Assembly (NCBI RefSeq): GCF_004916895.1
Contig: NZ_SNTZ01000001.1
Span: 1-64,000, forward strand
Length of the DNA stretch: 64,000 nucleotides
Origin: Flagellimonas alvinocaridis
Lineage (GTDB): Bacteria; Bacteroidota; Bacteroidia; Flavobacteriales; Flavobacteriaceae
Reading direction: 5' to 3'
Within the stretch, counting starts at the first letter, position 1; each line of letters begins with the position of its first letter. The translations under genes were made by a program, and so were the position numbers. The notes below the pieces were generated by a model. It was not told the origin of the DNA. It worked only from the letters and a program-made list of their open reading frames with translations, and did not search any database. This document shows, one piece after another, positions 16,902-26,159 of this stretch.

Positions 16902-16908
16902 TACAGGC
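16874..16908. other. Extended hairpin of unknown role
   Basis: GCTTTTCG (16878-16885) pairs perfectly with CGAAAAGC (16892-16899). Outside it GCCTG (16874-16878) can pair with CAGGC (16904-16908) across a small bulge. No T tract follows, so it is not an obvious terminator. It lies in the region downstream of the SSB promoter side, where no confident gene was found. Confidence 0.5.
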
Positions 16909-16909
16909 T

Positions 16910-17654
16910 TTATCCATTATAAACCCCTTAAAATGTGTAAGACAGCGGTTCGTTTTTTAGGGATTTTCGAGCAAGGGCTCAAGAAGAACTTGCCGAATAT
17001 CACGTTGGGAAAACCGAAGCGGTGGCTTTCCGTTGGCAAGCGGACTCCATCCCCTTTTTGGCTCGGGAATGCAGTGTCCCTGTCCAGTCCCGATAGCTAT
17101 CGGGACGGACAGGGGTAACGGAATGGAAAGCCAAAAACGGGGATGGTGTCCAAGATGTTTTTGAGTGAAGCGCTTTTCCCGAAGTGGAGTGGCTATCCGT
17201 CTTTTTGCGGAAAGCCGCGGAACGTAGGGGAATGTGCTGAACGTCTGAAAAAATAAGGTATACTCTTTCTGTCAGGATTTTACTACTGGAACTGTAAAAT
17301 CTGTTCCTCAATTTCTGTATTAAGCCATCCCGAGTTAGTCTTTAGGTTATTTTATCATGTTGGGTTTAAATATTGAATTTCAGATTATCGAACTGAATCT
17401 AAACAAGTCCAATCACAATTAAATTCCATGAGCAAACTTATAAATGATGCGAACCATTTTCACTCAGTATACTCTCTACATAAATGATAATTTTTCTCTT
17501 ATTTTTTTGTAAATTATAGAGCGAAAACGTTTAGTCTTCCCTGTTCATTCTATCAATGCATATGAACCGTCAGGTAAGGCACAATTGTGGGCAATCATGT
17601 ATAAATTAGATGTATTTAAAACTCATTAGACCAAAGCTTTATACTAAAAAATAG
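16910..17654. other. Stretch without a confident gene
   Basis: Both strands have open frames of about 100 codons here, but they translate palindromic repeats and lack any recognisable fold, so they were not called. The one clear structure is a long palindrome near 17081-17111. The right part (from about 17340) becomes markedly AT-rich, marking the change from ICE core to cargo. A fragment with the residues K-R-L-V-F-P-V-H-S-I-N-A-Y-E-P-S-G near 17520-17600 has no start codon and may be a gene remnant. Confidence 0.4.
17081..17111. repeat. Long palindrome (TCCCGATAGCTATCGGGA core)
   Basis: The core is a perfect 18-base palindrome, extended by TGTCC on the left and GGACA on the right with one unpaired base. 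The motif CCCGATAGCTATCGGG recurs as a dispersed palindrome in many Flavobacteriaceae genomes. It probably is a REP-like element, not a gene-specific operator. Confidence 0.65.
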
Positions 17655-17768
17655 ATGAAAGTTGAAAAAGTCAAATTGGGTGAATTTTACAACAAAAGTG
17701 TCATCTCTATTAATGGCATGATTAAATTACATGAATATGAGAGTTTTATGAAATCCCTCATGCAATAA
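17655..17768 (+). CDS. Possible 37-residue peptide
   Basis: A short forward frame reads M-K-V-E-K-V-K-L-G-E-F-Y-N-K-S-V and ends in F-M-K-S-L-M-Q. Its composition is protein-like and it lies about 120 bp before the cyclase gene, same strand. I do not recognise it; it may be the remnant of a longer gene or chance. Confidence 0.2.
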   Translation: MKVEKVKLGEFYNKSVISINGMIKLHEYESFMKSLMQ

Positions 17769-17888
17769 ATTTTTGAAACAAATAATATAATTGTGCTTTA
17801 TAACCAGCTAAGGATTCATCTATATTTGAATTTAGGGCATAAAACTAATAAAGTAAACTGAGGTAATGACCAGCTGGGTTTAATCCAT

Positions 17889-18977
17889 ATGAATAGAGAA
17901 TTAAAAAAATACTTAATTATCCTCATAAAATCATTGCTATTTTGGACAATAGCAATGTGTCTGCATGTATTTATAAGATACCTCGGTGTATATGACGAAC
18001 CTGGCATTCATGTAAATTTTGAATACGAATTGTCTTTGATAGATAATCTAAAATATGGATTTCTTTCAGGAATGCTAATTGGATTTTTTTTATCGCTTGT
18101 TGAATATGTGTTCGAAAAATATTTGGCTTACAGAATTCCTATGTGGTTGTATTTTATTTTCGAGACCATTGCGTATTTTATCGTTTTGGCTTTTGTTTTA
18201 ATTATCGCCTTCTTCTTTTTTAACAAAGAAAACAATACAAATTATTTCACGAAAGAGTATCTGCGATTGGACAATAAAGTTTATTGGGCTTATTTAATTT
18301 ATGCATTATATATATCCATAGGTTTGTCATTTATACGAATTTCCACTGAATTTTTAGGAGGTAATACTTTTTGGAAAATTCTTCAAGGCAAATATCAAAC
18401 TCCAAAAGAAGAAACGCGCATATTTATGTTCCTTGATTTAAAATCTTCAACAACCATAGCTGAGAAATTAGGGCATTTTAAACATAGCAAATTAATTAAA
18501 GACTGTTTTTTTGATTTGAATGAAATATTATTGAATTTTAAAGGCGAAATCTATCAATACGTTGGAGATGAAGCAGTTATTACATGGATTTACACTTTAG
18601 GAATTCAGAATAATAATTGTACAGAATTATTTTTTTCATTTAGGGACAGATTAAAAAACAGGAGTCCCTATTACCTAAAGAATTACGGTATAATACCTGA
18701 ATTTAAGGCTGGTATACATGGCGGGAAAATAATAACTGTAGAGGTAGGAACAATAAAAAAAGAAATAGCCTATCACGGCGACACCATAAATACTGCAGCA
18801 CGTATTCAATCAAAATGTTCTGAATACCAACAACAGGTTATTATATCAAAAGAATTGTTCGAGGCTCTAAATAAGGACAATAGCTATAAAACTATTGACC
18901 TTGGTTCAATTCTGCTTAGGGGCAAGGAAGTTCAACTGAACTTACTCGGCTTGAAAAAGTATCATAATAAAAAGTGA
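17889..18977 (+). CDS. Membrane class III adenylate/guanylate cyclase
   Basis: This 362-residue protein has about four N-terminal membrane segments (near 10-30, 55-75, 85-111, 130-150), then a class III cyclase catalytic domain (about 175-340). Both metal-binding Asp are present: D183 in F-L-D-L-K and D227 in Y-V-G-D-E. The transition-state Asn and Arg are N301 and R305 in G-D-T-I-N-T-A-A-R. K273 (F-K-A-G-I-H-G-G) and D298 suit adenine recognition, so cAMP is the likelier product. The gene is AT-rich compared with the tra genes and stands alone, suggesting separate acquisition. Signal and target are unknown. Confidence 0.88.
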   Translation: MNRELKKYLIILIKSLLFWTIAMCLHVFIRYLGVYDEPGIHVNFEYELSLIDNLKYGFLSGMLIGFFLSLVEYVFEKYLAYRIPMWLYFIFETIAYFIVLAFVLIIAFFFFNKENNTNYFTKEYLRLDNKVYWAYLIYALYISIGLSFIRISTEFLGGNTFWKILQGKYQTPKEETRIFMFLDLKSSTTIAEKLGHFKHSKLIKDCFFDLNEILLNFKGEIYQYVGDEAVITWIYTLGIQNNNCTELFFSFRDRLKNRSPYYLKNYGIIPEFKAGIHGGKIITVEVGTIKKEIAYHGDTINTAARIQSKCSEYQQQVIISKELFEALNKDNSYKTIDLGSILLRGKEVQLNLLGLKKYHNKK

Positions 18978-19271
18978 CCTACCGTACAATTTGGCAAACT
19001 CCCAGTTACTGACTACTACAGATTGAGTTGGAAACTTTAAGTGAAAAAAGCTGTATGCGTTACCGTAGTCTCCAGATTCTCTTCAATTTTTATATAACCC
19101 ATAGAAAAAGACAAAATACTACATACGGTAAAAACCTGATTCAAAATCTCATTTGTAACATAACCAAGGTCGTATTTATCCATCTAAAGTATGTGAAGAA
19201 AAAAACAACAAATCAAATAAGAGGTGTTTTCAATTTGATAAATTGTGTACTCACAATTTTAGCACCACTTG
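18978..19271. other. Intergenic stretch, nothing recognised
   Basis: AT-rich DNA between the cyclase and the end of the RND operon. An 85-codon forward frame here overlaps the end of the permease gene, lacks domain features, and was not called. No clear terminator hairpin was found. Confidence 0.4.
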
Positions 19272-22200
19272 CTATTCTTCTATAAGTTTTTCATTGAACT
19301 CATAGCTCTTATAATCCACTTTAAAAAGCGCACTGTATACAGTAGGAATAAACAATAGTGTTATAACGGTCCCAAACAATAAACCCACCATGATTCCTAT
19401 AGCCATTCCTTCCCACATTTCTCCTCCAGAGATATATAGCGGCAATAAACCGAGTACTGTTGTAAATGTTGCTAAAAGTATAGGTCTGAATCGTTGCAAG
19501 CAAGCGGCGATTATGGCATCTTGTTCTGTTCTTCCCAAATCACGCTGTTCAATTTCCATTCTATCAATAAGAACAATGGCATTGTTAATTACAATTCCTG
19601 CAAGGGATATTAAACCTAGAAAAGGCATAAATCCAAAGGCTTCACCAAATACTAATAAGCCAATCACCACACCAATGATACCTAAAGGAATAGTCATCAC
19701 TACCATGGCCATTTTTCTAAAAGAATTGAATTGAATAATCAATAGCAGCACAATTATAAATCCTGATAATGGCAAATACCCAATGACGGATCCCATATTC
19801 TCTTCAGATTGCTTAGCCTCTCCGCCAAACTCATAACTATAATCAGAGGGCCAATTCTTTCTTTGCTCTTCCAGCCATGGTATAATTTCATTGATTATAT
19901 CAGAAGAATTACCTTCAGGGCGTAAATCACTAGATATGATTACAGTTCTTACCAAATTAAAACGCTTAATTTTTGAGTATTGCCACATAGGGACTATAGA
20001 TGCTACTTGTAACAATGGCACAGTCCTCCCAGTTGTCTGCGAATAAACATTTAGTGTTTCAAGCGAAGCCAAAGATTGTTGCTGATTGTCATCACTACGC
20101 ATAACTATTGGTATGGATTTATCATCCTCTCTATACTCTCCCGTCTGAAAACCATCTAAAACGGTAAGCAATGAAGTTGCGATATCCAAGCTTGTGATTC
20201 CTGCTGATTGAGCTCTGTTTTGGTCTATTTCAATAATAAATTTCTTGCTTTTAGGGCCCCAATCGTCCTTGACATTTTTTGTGCCACTAATGCTGGACAA
20301 TTTTAATTTTACTGCCTGACTAATCTGAGACAATTCATCAAAATTATTGCCAGAAACTTTAATCTCAATAGGTATGCCGCCGCCACCAGCAGATAAAGCC
20401 CCGACTTTAATATCAGCATTAGGAAAGTTTTTGAATGCAAAATCATCAATTTTGGCAATCATCTTATTATTTTCATTGAAAGATGATGTATTTATGAGAA
20501 TGTGGGCATAGTTTGAATTAGCTTCATCAGGTGTATATCCTAAATCATATGATTCTGGCCCTTCTCCTATGTAAGAAGACCAATCTAAAATTCCAGTCAA
20601 TCGTTTGTTATTTACCTGCAATGAATCTGCTATATAGCTTTCAATTCGTTCCACAACCTCAGAAGTTCGCTCAATTTTGTTACCTTCTGGTAAGTTGATA
20701 TCAACTGTGATCATATTACGGTCACTATCTGGAAAAAACACGAAAGGTATTTTAGTGAATCCATATAGAGAAGCTAAAAAAATAAGAAAAATGCCAATTA
20801 TCACTTTCCATTTGTTCTGTAGCGCAGTCAATATCATGTCTTTATAATAAATCTTCAACTTGTTAATGACAACATCTATGAATCCTGGCTTCTTTTCCGT
20901 TTTTGGAGACACCTTTAAAAATAGGTAACAAAACAATGTTATAACTGTGAGTGCAATAATCCAAGACGACAAAAGAGCAATGGTAATTACAACAAAAATT
21001 GGACCTACAATATCTCCCATAGCTGTAGGTGATAGGTAAAATGCCAAAAATGCTGCCGATGTTGTTAATGTTGAAATCAATAAAGGCATCCATAATTCTG
21101 AAAATGCTTCTACCGTAGCTTTTTTTCTTTCTATGCCTTCCTCCATTTTTACCATAATGGTTTCTGCCACTACAATAGCATTATCAACAAGCATCCCTAG
21201 CGCCATAATCAAAGCTGCTAGGGTCACCTGGTTTAAGCCCATATTAATTACCCCCATAACCATTAATGTCATAATGGTTACTATTGGTATTAAACTAGCA
21301 ATAACAAAACCTGTTCTAATACCTAAGAAAATAAGCATGACGAGCAAAACAATCGCAATAGATTGCATCAGGTTTACAATGAAATCGTTTACCTTAAAAT
21401 CTATATAATTATCTAATGACGACACTCTTATCAGTTCTAATCCAACAGGCAACTTTTCTTGCCAATGATCAACCACCTTGTTAACTTCTTCACCCAACGC
21501 TATTACATTGGCATTTTCTTTTAGGTTCACGTGTAATGAAATAGCATTTTTACCATTGATACGTACTTCTTGAGAAGGTGGGTCTATATAGCCTTTTTTT
21601 ACCGTTGTTATATCACCTAGTTTAATAAGCTGAGAACTGTTCTCGTTCCCTACGGAAATTAGCATGTTATCAATATCCTTTACAGAATTAAAATTTCCCG
21701 TTGGTTCCAAAATTATACGCTCATCACCTAAATTAACTTGCCCGCCAGAGTTCAGAATATTAGTAGCAGCAATAGCCTGCTGAAGTTTGGAGGCCGACAA
21801 ACCATATTCTTTTAATCGCGAATTTTCAAACTCTACAAAAACCCGTTCTTCTTGCTCACCACCAATTTCCACTTTGGCTGCATCCGGTAAGCTTATTAGT
21901 GCATCCTTTATATCATCAGCGTATTCTTTCATCTCTGCATAAGAATATCCATCAGATGTTAAACCAACCACAATGCCATAAACATCACCAATACCGTCAT
22001 CGTTCAAAAAGGGAACTACTCCTTCAGGTAAACCTTCCAATACATTTAATTTCCTACGCAATCTATCCCAAACAGATTGCATTTTCGTTGGAGGCACTTC
22101 ATCCTTTAAGGTTACGCTTACCACAGACAATCCTGTTCTTGAGATACTGCTTACCTCTTTAAGTTCAGGTAATTCTTGAGCCGCTTTCTCAATTTTGTCT

Positions 22201-22391
22201 GTAACCAATTGCTCAACGCGTTCAGGGCTTGCCCCAGGAAATTCAGAAACAACAGTGGCTAAACGTACAGTATAAGGAGGCATGCTATCTCGGGACAAAC
22301 CCGAATACATTACTAAACCCATGAGCACGATTGTTGTCAATACCATGAAGATTATTCTGTTTTTGTCTATAGAAAATTGTGCTAGATTCAT
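19272..22391 (-). CDS. RND efflux permease (AcrB/HAE-type)
   Basis: This 1039-residue inner-membrane transporter has the RND layout: twelve membrane segments and two large periplasmic loops. The N-terminus M-N-L-A-Q-F-S-I-D-K-N-R is typical. In TM4 the motif is L-G-M-L-V-D-N-A-I-V-V, so the first of the two AcrB aspartates is kept and the second is Asn; the TM10 Lys is replaced (G-I-V-I-N-N-A-I-V-L). Proton relay may thus follow the CusA/HAE-like variant. It forms an operon with the adaptor (16 bp gap) and the outer-membrane gene upstream. Substrate cannot be told from sequence; no regulator lies beside it. Confidence 0.92.
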   Translation of the reverse strand: MNLAQFSIDKNRIIFMVLTTIVLMGLVMYSGLSRDSMPPYTVRLATVVSEFPGASPERVEQLVTDKIEKAAQELPELKEVSSISRTGLSVVSVTLKDEVPPTKMQSVWDRLRRKLNVLEGLPEGVVPFLNDDGIGDVYGIVVGLTSDGYSYAEMKEYADDIKDALISLPDAAKVEIGGEQEERVFVEFENSRLKEYGLSASKLQQAIAATNILNSGGQVNLGDERIILEPTGNFNSVKDIDNMLISVGNENSSQLIKLGDITTVKKGYIDPPSQEVRINGKNAISLHVNLKENANVIALGEEVNKVVDHWQEKLPVGLELIRVSSLDNYIDFKVNDFIVNLMQSIAIVLLVMLIFLGIRTGFVIASLIPIVTIMTLMVMGVINMGLNQVTLAALIMALGMLVDNAIVVAETIMVKMEEGIERKKATVEAFSELWMPLLISTLTTSAAFLAFYLSPTAMGDIVGPIFVVITIALLSSWIIALTVITLFCYLFLKVSPKTEKKPGFIDVVINKLKIYYKDMILTALQNKWKVIIGIFLIFLASLYGFTKIPFVFFPDSDRNMITVDINLPEGNKIERTSEVVERIESYIADSLQVNNKRLTGILDWSSYIGEGPESYDLGYTPDEANSNYAHILINTSSFNENNKMIAKIDDFAFKNFPNADIKVGALSAGGGGIPIEIKVSGNNFDELSQISQAVKLKLSSISGTKNVKDDWGPKSKKFIIEIDQNRAQSAGITSLDIATSLLTVLDGFQTGEYREDDKSIPIVMRSDDNQQQSLASLETLNVYSQTTGRTVPLLQVASIVPMWQYSKIKRFNLVRTVIISSDLRPEGNSSDIINEIIPWLEEQRKNWPSDYSYEFGGEAKQSEENMGSVIGYLPLSGFIIVLLLIIQFNSFRKMAMVVMTIPLGIIGVVIGLLVFGEAFGFMPFLGLISLAGIVINNAIVLIDRMEIEQRDLGRTEQDAIIAACLQRFRPILLATFTTVLGLLPLYISGGEMWEGMAIGIMVGLLFGTVITLLFIPTVYSALFKVDYKSYEFNEKLIEE

Positions 22392-22407
22392 TTGGGTCGG
22401 GTTTTAA

Positions 22408-23493
22408 TTACTTCAACTTCACTTCTTGGCCGTCTAATAATATTTGTAAACCTGCTGTAGCAATTTTTTGTCCCGCTTCTAATCCGGAAACAATCTCAAA
22501 ACCCTCAGTGTTTAAGTTGCCAATCTTTATTGGATGTTTTTTGACAATAGTTCTATTTTCATGTTCTACAATCAAGAATACAAATCGTCCATTACTATCT
22601 TCTCCAACCGCATTTGCAGGCACAACTAAAATATTGTCATATGTACCACTCTCCTTAAAATCGAAAGTTACATTAGCCGCCATGCCACTTTTTATTTCTT
22701 CACTAGTATTTACTAAGCGAATACGGATAGGGTATGTTGCTGTATTTATATCAACGGAAGGGGATATTTCTGTCACCTTGGCTTTAAAAACTTTACTTGG
22801 CAAAGAAGAAAAGTTCACAAGAACTTCCATATCTTGTTTTACACCGTTAATTATACTTTCAGGTATTCCCAAGACTATTTCCATATCCACTCCTGCATTA
22901 AGGATTGCAATGGTCTGACCTGGGCCAACATTTTCATCCATTTCGGCATTAACTGCTGAAATCACACCATCTGATGGTGCATATAGAAACCCAAAACGCA
23001 CTTGTTCACGCTGAATGTCCACACCTCTTTGTGCAGATTGATAGCTTTCTTGGGCTGTTCTATAGGCATTTTTTGCGGATTCAAAATCACTTAAAGAAGA
23101 ACTTCCTTTTTCATACAATGAACGTATTCGGTTCAGGCTTAACTTTGCTGTATTCATTTGTGATTCTGCACTATTCAATTGTGTTAATGCTTGCTCATAA
23201 GCTAAGCGAGACTGCACATTGTCCAACTTTGCAATTAATTGTCCTTTTTTTACTTTTTGCCCAAGCTTGATATCAAACAACGTTATTATTCCACTGTTCC
23301 TAAAACTTAAATTAATGACTTTGTCCGTTTGAGCTGTCCCACTAAACGTCCTTATTTTCTCCCCTCCCGAATAGCCTATTTCCTGATACTTTACAGGTCG
23401 CACAGGCTTTTGTGTTTCTTGTTTCTTTTCTGAACAAGAAATGAGTCCAATTGCAAACAATGCAATCCAAAATGTATAGATTGTGTATTTCAT
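22408..23493 (-). CDS. RND efflux periplasmic adaptor (membrane fusion protein)
   Basis: This 361-residue lipoprotein has a signal ending L-I-S-C-S-E-K (lipid on C20). It contains the split lipoyl domain (K-L-G-Q-K-V-K-K-G-Q-L-I-A-K-L near 75-90, and F-L-Y-A-P-S-D-G-V-I-S near 168-180), a helical hairpin between them (about 95-160), and a beta-barrel and proximal domain after. It bridges permease and outer-membrane channel. The order outer-membrane protein, adaptor, permease on one transcript is usual for Bacteroidetes RND operons. Confidence 0.92.
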   Translation of the reverse strand: MKYTIYTFWIALFAIGLISCSEKKQETQKPVRPVKYQEIGYSGGEKIRTFSGTAQTDKVINLSFRNSGIITLFDIKLGQKVKKGQLIAKLDNVQSRLAYEQALTQLNSAESQMNTAKLSLNRIRSLYEKGSSSLSDFESAKNAYRTAQESYQSAQRGVDIQREQVRFGFLYAPSDGVISAVNAEMDENVGPGQTIAILNAGVDMEIVLGIPESIINGVKQDMEVLVNFSSLPSKVFKAKVTEISPSVDINTATYPIRIRLVNTSEEIKSGMAANVTFDFKESGTYDNILVVPANAVGEDSNGRFVFLIVEHENRTIVKKHPIKIGNLNTEGFEIVSGLEAGQKIATAGLQILLDGQEVKLK

Positions 23494-23507
23494 CTTAATA
23501 TGATGTT

Positions 23508-25850
23508 TTATTCCTTATTATTTAAAAATTCTAAAAAGCGCTGCTCAAATTTCTCATTGTCATCGTCTGAATTAAGTATAAAATAATAACCTAAAAAACG
23601 TTCCAAATGCAAAGAGCTAATTAAAAAACTGTATACAGCAGTCGTTCTTGCCAATTGTGCGTTTAAATAATTATTTTGAGCATCGATTAATTGGACTATA
23701 TTGACAGCACCACTTGAATATCCGGTTTGTGTAAGTTCTAGAGCCTCTTTTGCAGCTTCTTCTGATACTTTTGACAACTTAATGTTTGCCATTTCATTTA
23801 TAACATTTAACACTGCCTTTCTCACATTGGCGGCAATTTCCAATTCAGTATTTTCCCTATTGATTTGTAGTTGGTCTTTTTGAATTGTTGCTGTTTGCTT
23901 ATCAATATTATTTTTATTTTGGTTAAAAATGGGAACCGAAATATTTACGCCTACATTATAGTTCTCGTCTAACAAAGAAAAACCTTGAATTGGTGTACTA
24001 CCTGCCCCGCTCCGGCTAAAGATTCTATTGAATTGCCCCTGCAAACCTACGGTTGGCAAAAAGCGGCCTAAGCCACTTAGCTTGATACTTCTATCTATGG
24101 CTTCCATATTATAGTTAATGGATTTAAGCTCGGGGGCATTTTTTTTTGCTTCTATAACAAGAAATTCTATAAAATGTTCCCTGATATTAGGGCTATCTAA
24201 GAAATTGGAAAAATGCTCATAATTGTATTTTTGGAAGACTCCTTCATTCAAGGCCACTTCTTCAATTCCAACTTTGTCACCAATATTATTGTTTAAAAGC
24301 TGGTTGACATTGACAAATCCTTCCTCTAAACTATTTATTGCCTTAATCAACTCTAATCTGTTTTGCGCCATCTCACTTTGAAAACGCAACATATCAGACT
24401 TTCCTGCTTCCCCTGCATTATAGTTTTGTTCTGCTATCTGAAGATTCTTTTTAGTGAGTTCTAAATTGCTTACTTGAATTTGCTTATTTGCATTTAAAAT
24501 CAAAATTGTAAAGTAATTACTTGAAGCACTAAAAATGGCATCTAATTGTGCCGCATTAAAGTTTTCTTGTTGGGCTTTCTGCAATTTTTTTTGAATAGCG
24601 ATGTTTGCACTTGCTCTTGCAGAAAAAATTGTTTGATTCAAAGTGATATTTCCAGTTGTAGAATACTCTGCGTTTTGGCCAAAGCTATTTTCTGCCATGT
24701 CGGGATCCACGTAAGTACCCATTCCTCCAATCGTTAAATTAGGCAGATAATCACTTTTTGCCTTTTTCACCTCCTGCTGACTTAATTCTATTTCCTTTTG
24801 ATTTGATTGCAAGAAAAGATTGTTTTCAAGCACCTCATCTATAAGTTCAAATAAATTGTATTTTTCCTTTGATGATAGATTCTTAAACCCTCCCACAAAA
24901 TGCGCATCAGCCATCAAGCTGTATTTAATAGGGACATCAATTAAATCAGCTGTATCGAAATTAATACTTAACTGATTTGTAAAATCAATATAAATTGGCA
25001 TATCCTCCAACGGTGTTCCATTTATATAAGTTTCAATAGTTAGTGAGATTCTCCGAAAAAATTGATCGAAATTATCCTGATTTTGATAAGTAGCCATTAA
25101 GCCACCTTCAACTTGTTGTACGTCATTCAATGTAAAGGAAGGTATTTTTTTATCTATTAAAACCTGTGCTAGGGTACCAACTTCTTCATTGGAAAGAAAA
25201 AACCCACCAGCAAGGTATAAAGCATCTACATTGTCTAAATTAGATGTAATATCATCGATTGTTGTGAAGGGAATAATTTGGTATTGAGACTTTAATTCTC
25301 GCAAAGCATCATCGAAGATTTTTTCGAATGGAAGAGTTGAAACGACCTCTTTGTCCAAGGCAATTCCAACTTTACTGAAACCACTTATCTCATGCAACAT
25401 TTTCAAATCATCTCTGTATGATTCTTTTTCAACTAGATACGCAAGGTTTTTAATACCAGAGGTTTTGTTTGTTAAATCAACATTTAACAAATCGCTATTG
25501 ACCGCCCCAAAGACAATTGTAGGTTTTATGAATGACTCTATCTGGCTTATAAATTGATTGTTGATAATGCCAAATACTAAAATAATATCTGTTTCATTTT
25601 CAAGGATTTTTTTATAATTCAATTCTGCCAGCTCGAAATTAAATTCATTAGCTAGAATATTTTTTTCTAAAAAATGAATGTTAGCATCCTCACCGACAAC
25701 AGCTTTGACTTCATCCTCTAAACGTTCAAGCAGTGAATTGATTTTTTTGTTTCTATTATCTAAAAGGATACCAATGTTATAGTCCCGTTTAATTTGAGAA
25801 TTGCCAATTCCATAGAAAATGAGAAAGAAAATTATTATTAGTTTTTTCAT
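23508..25850 (-). CDS. TolC-family outer-membrane channel fused to a substrate-binding-like domain
   Basis: This 780-residue protein is much longer than the usual 420-490 of TolC-family channels. After a signal peptide (about 1-18), residues 20-310 look like the ABC_sub_bind fold of periplasmic binding proteins: Y-N-I-G-I-L-L-D near 24, I-I-L-V-F-G near 89, K-V-G-I-A-L-D near 160, A-L-Y-L-A-G-G near 210. Residues 335-775 form a TolC-like outer-membrane efflux protein with two helical repeats (E-I-E-L-S-Q-Q-E-V-K-K-A-K-S near 355; Q-T-G-Y-S-S-G-A-V-N-I-V-Q-L near 715). It heads the RND operon. The extra domain could bind cargo or act as a lid in the periplasm; this is inference. Confidence 0.85.
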   Translation of the reverse strand: MKKLIIIFFLIFYGIGNSQIKRDYNIGILLDNRNKKINSLLERLEDEVKAVVGEDANIHFLEKNILANEFNFELAELNYKKILENETDIILVFGIINNQFISQIESFIKPTIVFGAVNSDLLNVDLTNKTSGIKNLAYLVEKESYRDDLKMLHEISGFSKVGIALDKEVVSTLPFEKIFDDALRELKSQYQIIPFTTIDDITSNLDNVDALYLAGGFFLSNEEVGTLAQVLIDKKIPSFTLNDVQQVEGGLMATYQNQDNFDQFFRRISLTIETYINGTPLEDMPIYIDFTNQLSINFDTADLIDVPIKYSLMADAHFVGGFKNLSSKEKYNLFELIDEVLENNLFLQSNQKEIELSQQEVKKAKSDYLPNLTIGGMGTYVDPDMAENSFGQNAEYSTTGNITLNQTIFSARASANIAIQKKLQKAQQENFNAAQLDAIFSASSNYFTILILNANKQIQVSNLELTKKNLQIAEQNYNAGEAGKSDMLRFQSEMAQNRLELIKAINSLEEGFVNVNQLLNNNIGDKVGIEEVALNEGVFQKYNYEHFSNFLDSPNIREHFIEFLVIEAKKNAPELKSINYNMEAIDRSIKLSGLGRFLPTVGLQGQFNRIFSRSGAGSTPIQGFSLLDENYNVGVNISVPIFNQNKNNIDKQTATIQKDQLQINRENTELEIAANVRKAVLNVINEMANIKLSKVSEEAAKEALELTQTGYSSGAVNIVQLIDAQNNYLNAQLARTTAVYSFLISSLHLERFLGYYFILNSDDDNEKFEQRFLEFLNNKE

Positions 25851-26159
25851 TTGGTTTTTTATTTAGAAAAACGAAACATTTATAACTAGCACAATAATGA
25901 ACATATGCTATTATTGTAACTTTTTCGATTGGTAATTTAACAAAATTTTTGGAAAAACAAATTAAAATATTTGCCCATTTCTTTACTTAAACTATCAATT
26001 TGAAACCAATTGACGCGATTTCCTTTAGATACATATTTAGCAACAAATAATTTAAAATGTTATGCGCAAGGTGTACCCTTCATAAAATAAACAATGTAAA
26101 CTACCCCATTTAAATCATAAAAGTTGAAAATCTTTTTTGGTTTTTCATGTGAGCAAAAG
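25851..26159. other. Promoter region of the RND operon; otherwise empty
   Basis: AT-rich sequence between the ParB-like gene and the efflux operon, both reverse. It must contain the operon promoter, but no convincing TAnnTTTG box at proper spacing could be picked. No TetR or other regulator gene is present next to the operon. Confidence 0.4.

Noticed and set aside
16741..17118. 125-codon forward frame in the same gap
   Set aside because: It crosses the hairpin and the palindrome; composition is not protein-like and the ends match no family.
17000..17311. 103-codon reverse frame in the gap after ssb
   Set aside because: It translates the CCCGATAGCTATCGGG palindrome and has no domain-like pattern or plausible start.
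19028..19285. 85-codon forward frame between cyclase and RND operon
   Set aside because: Overlaps the end of the permease on the other strand and has no recognisable features.
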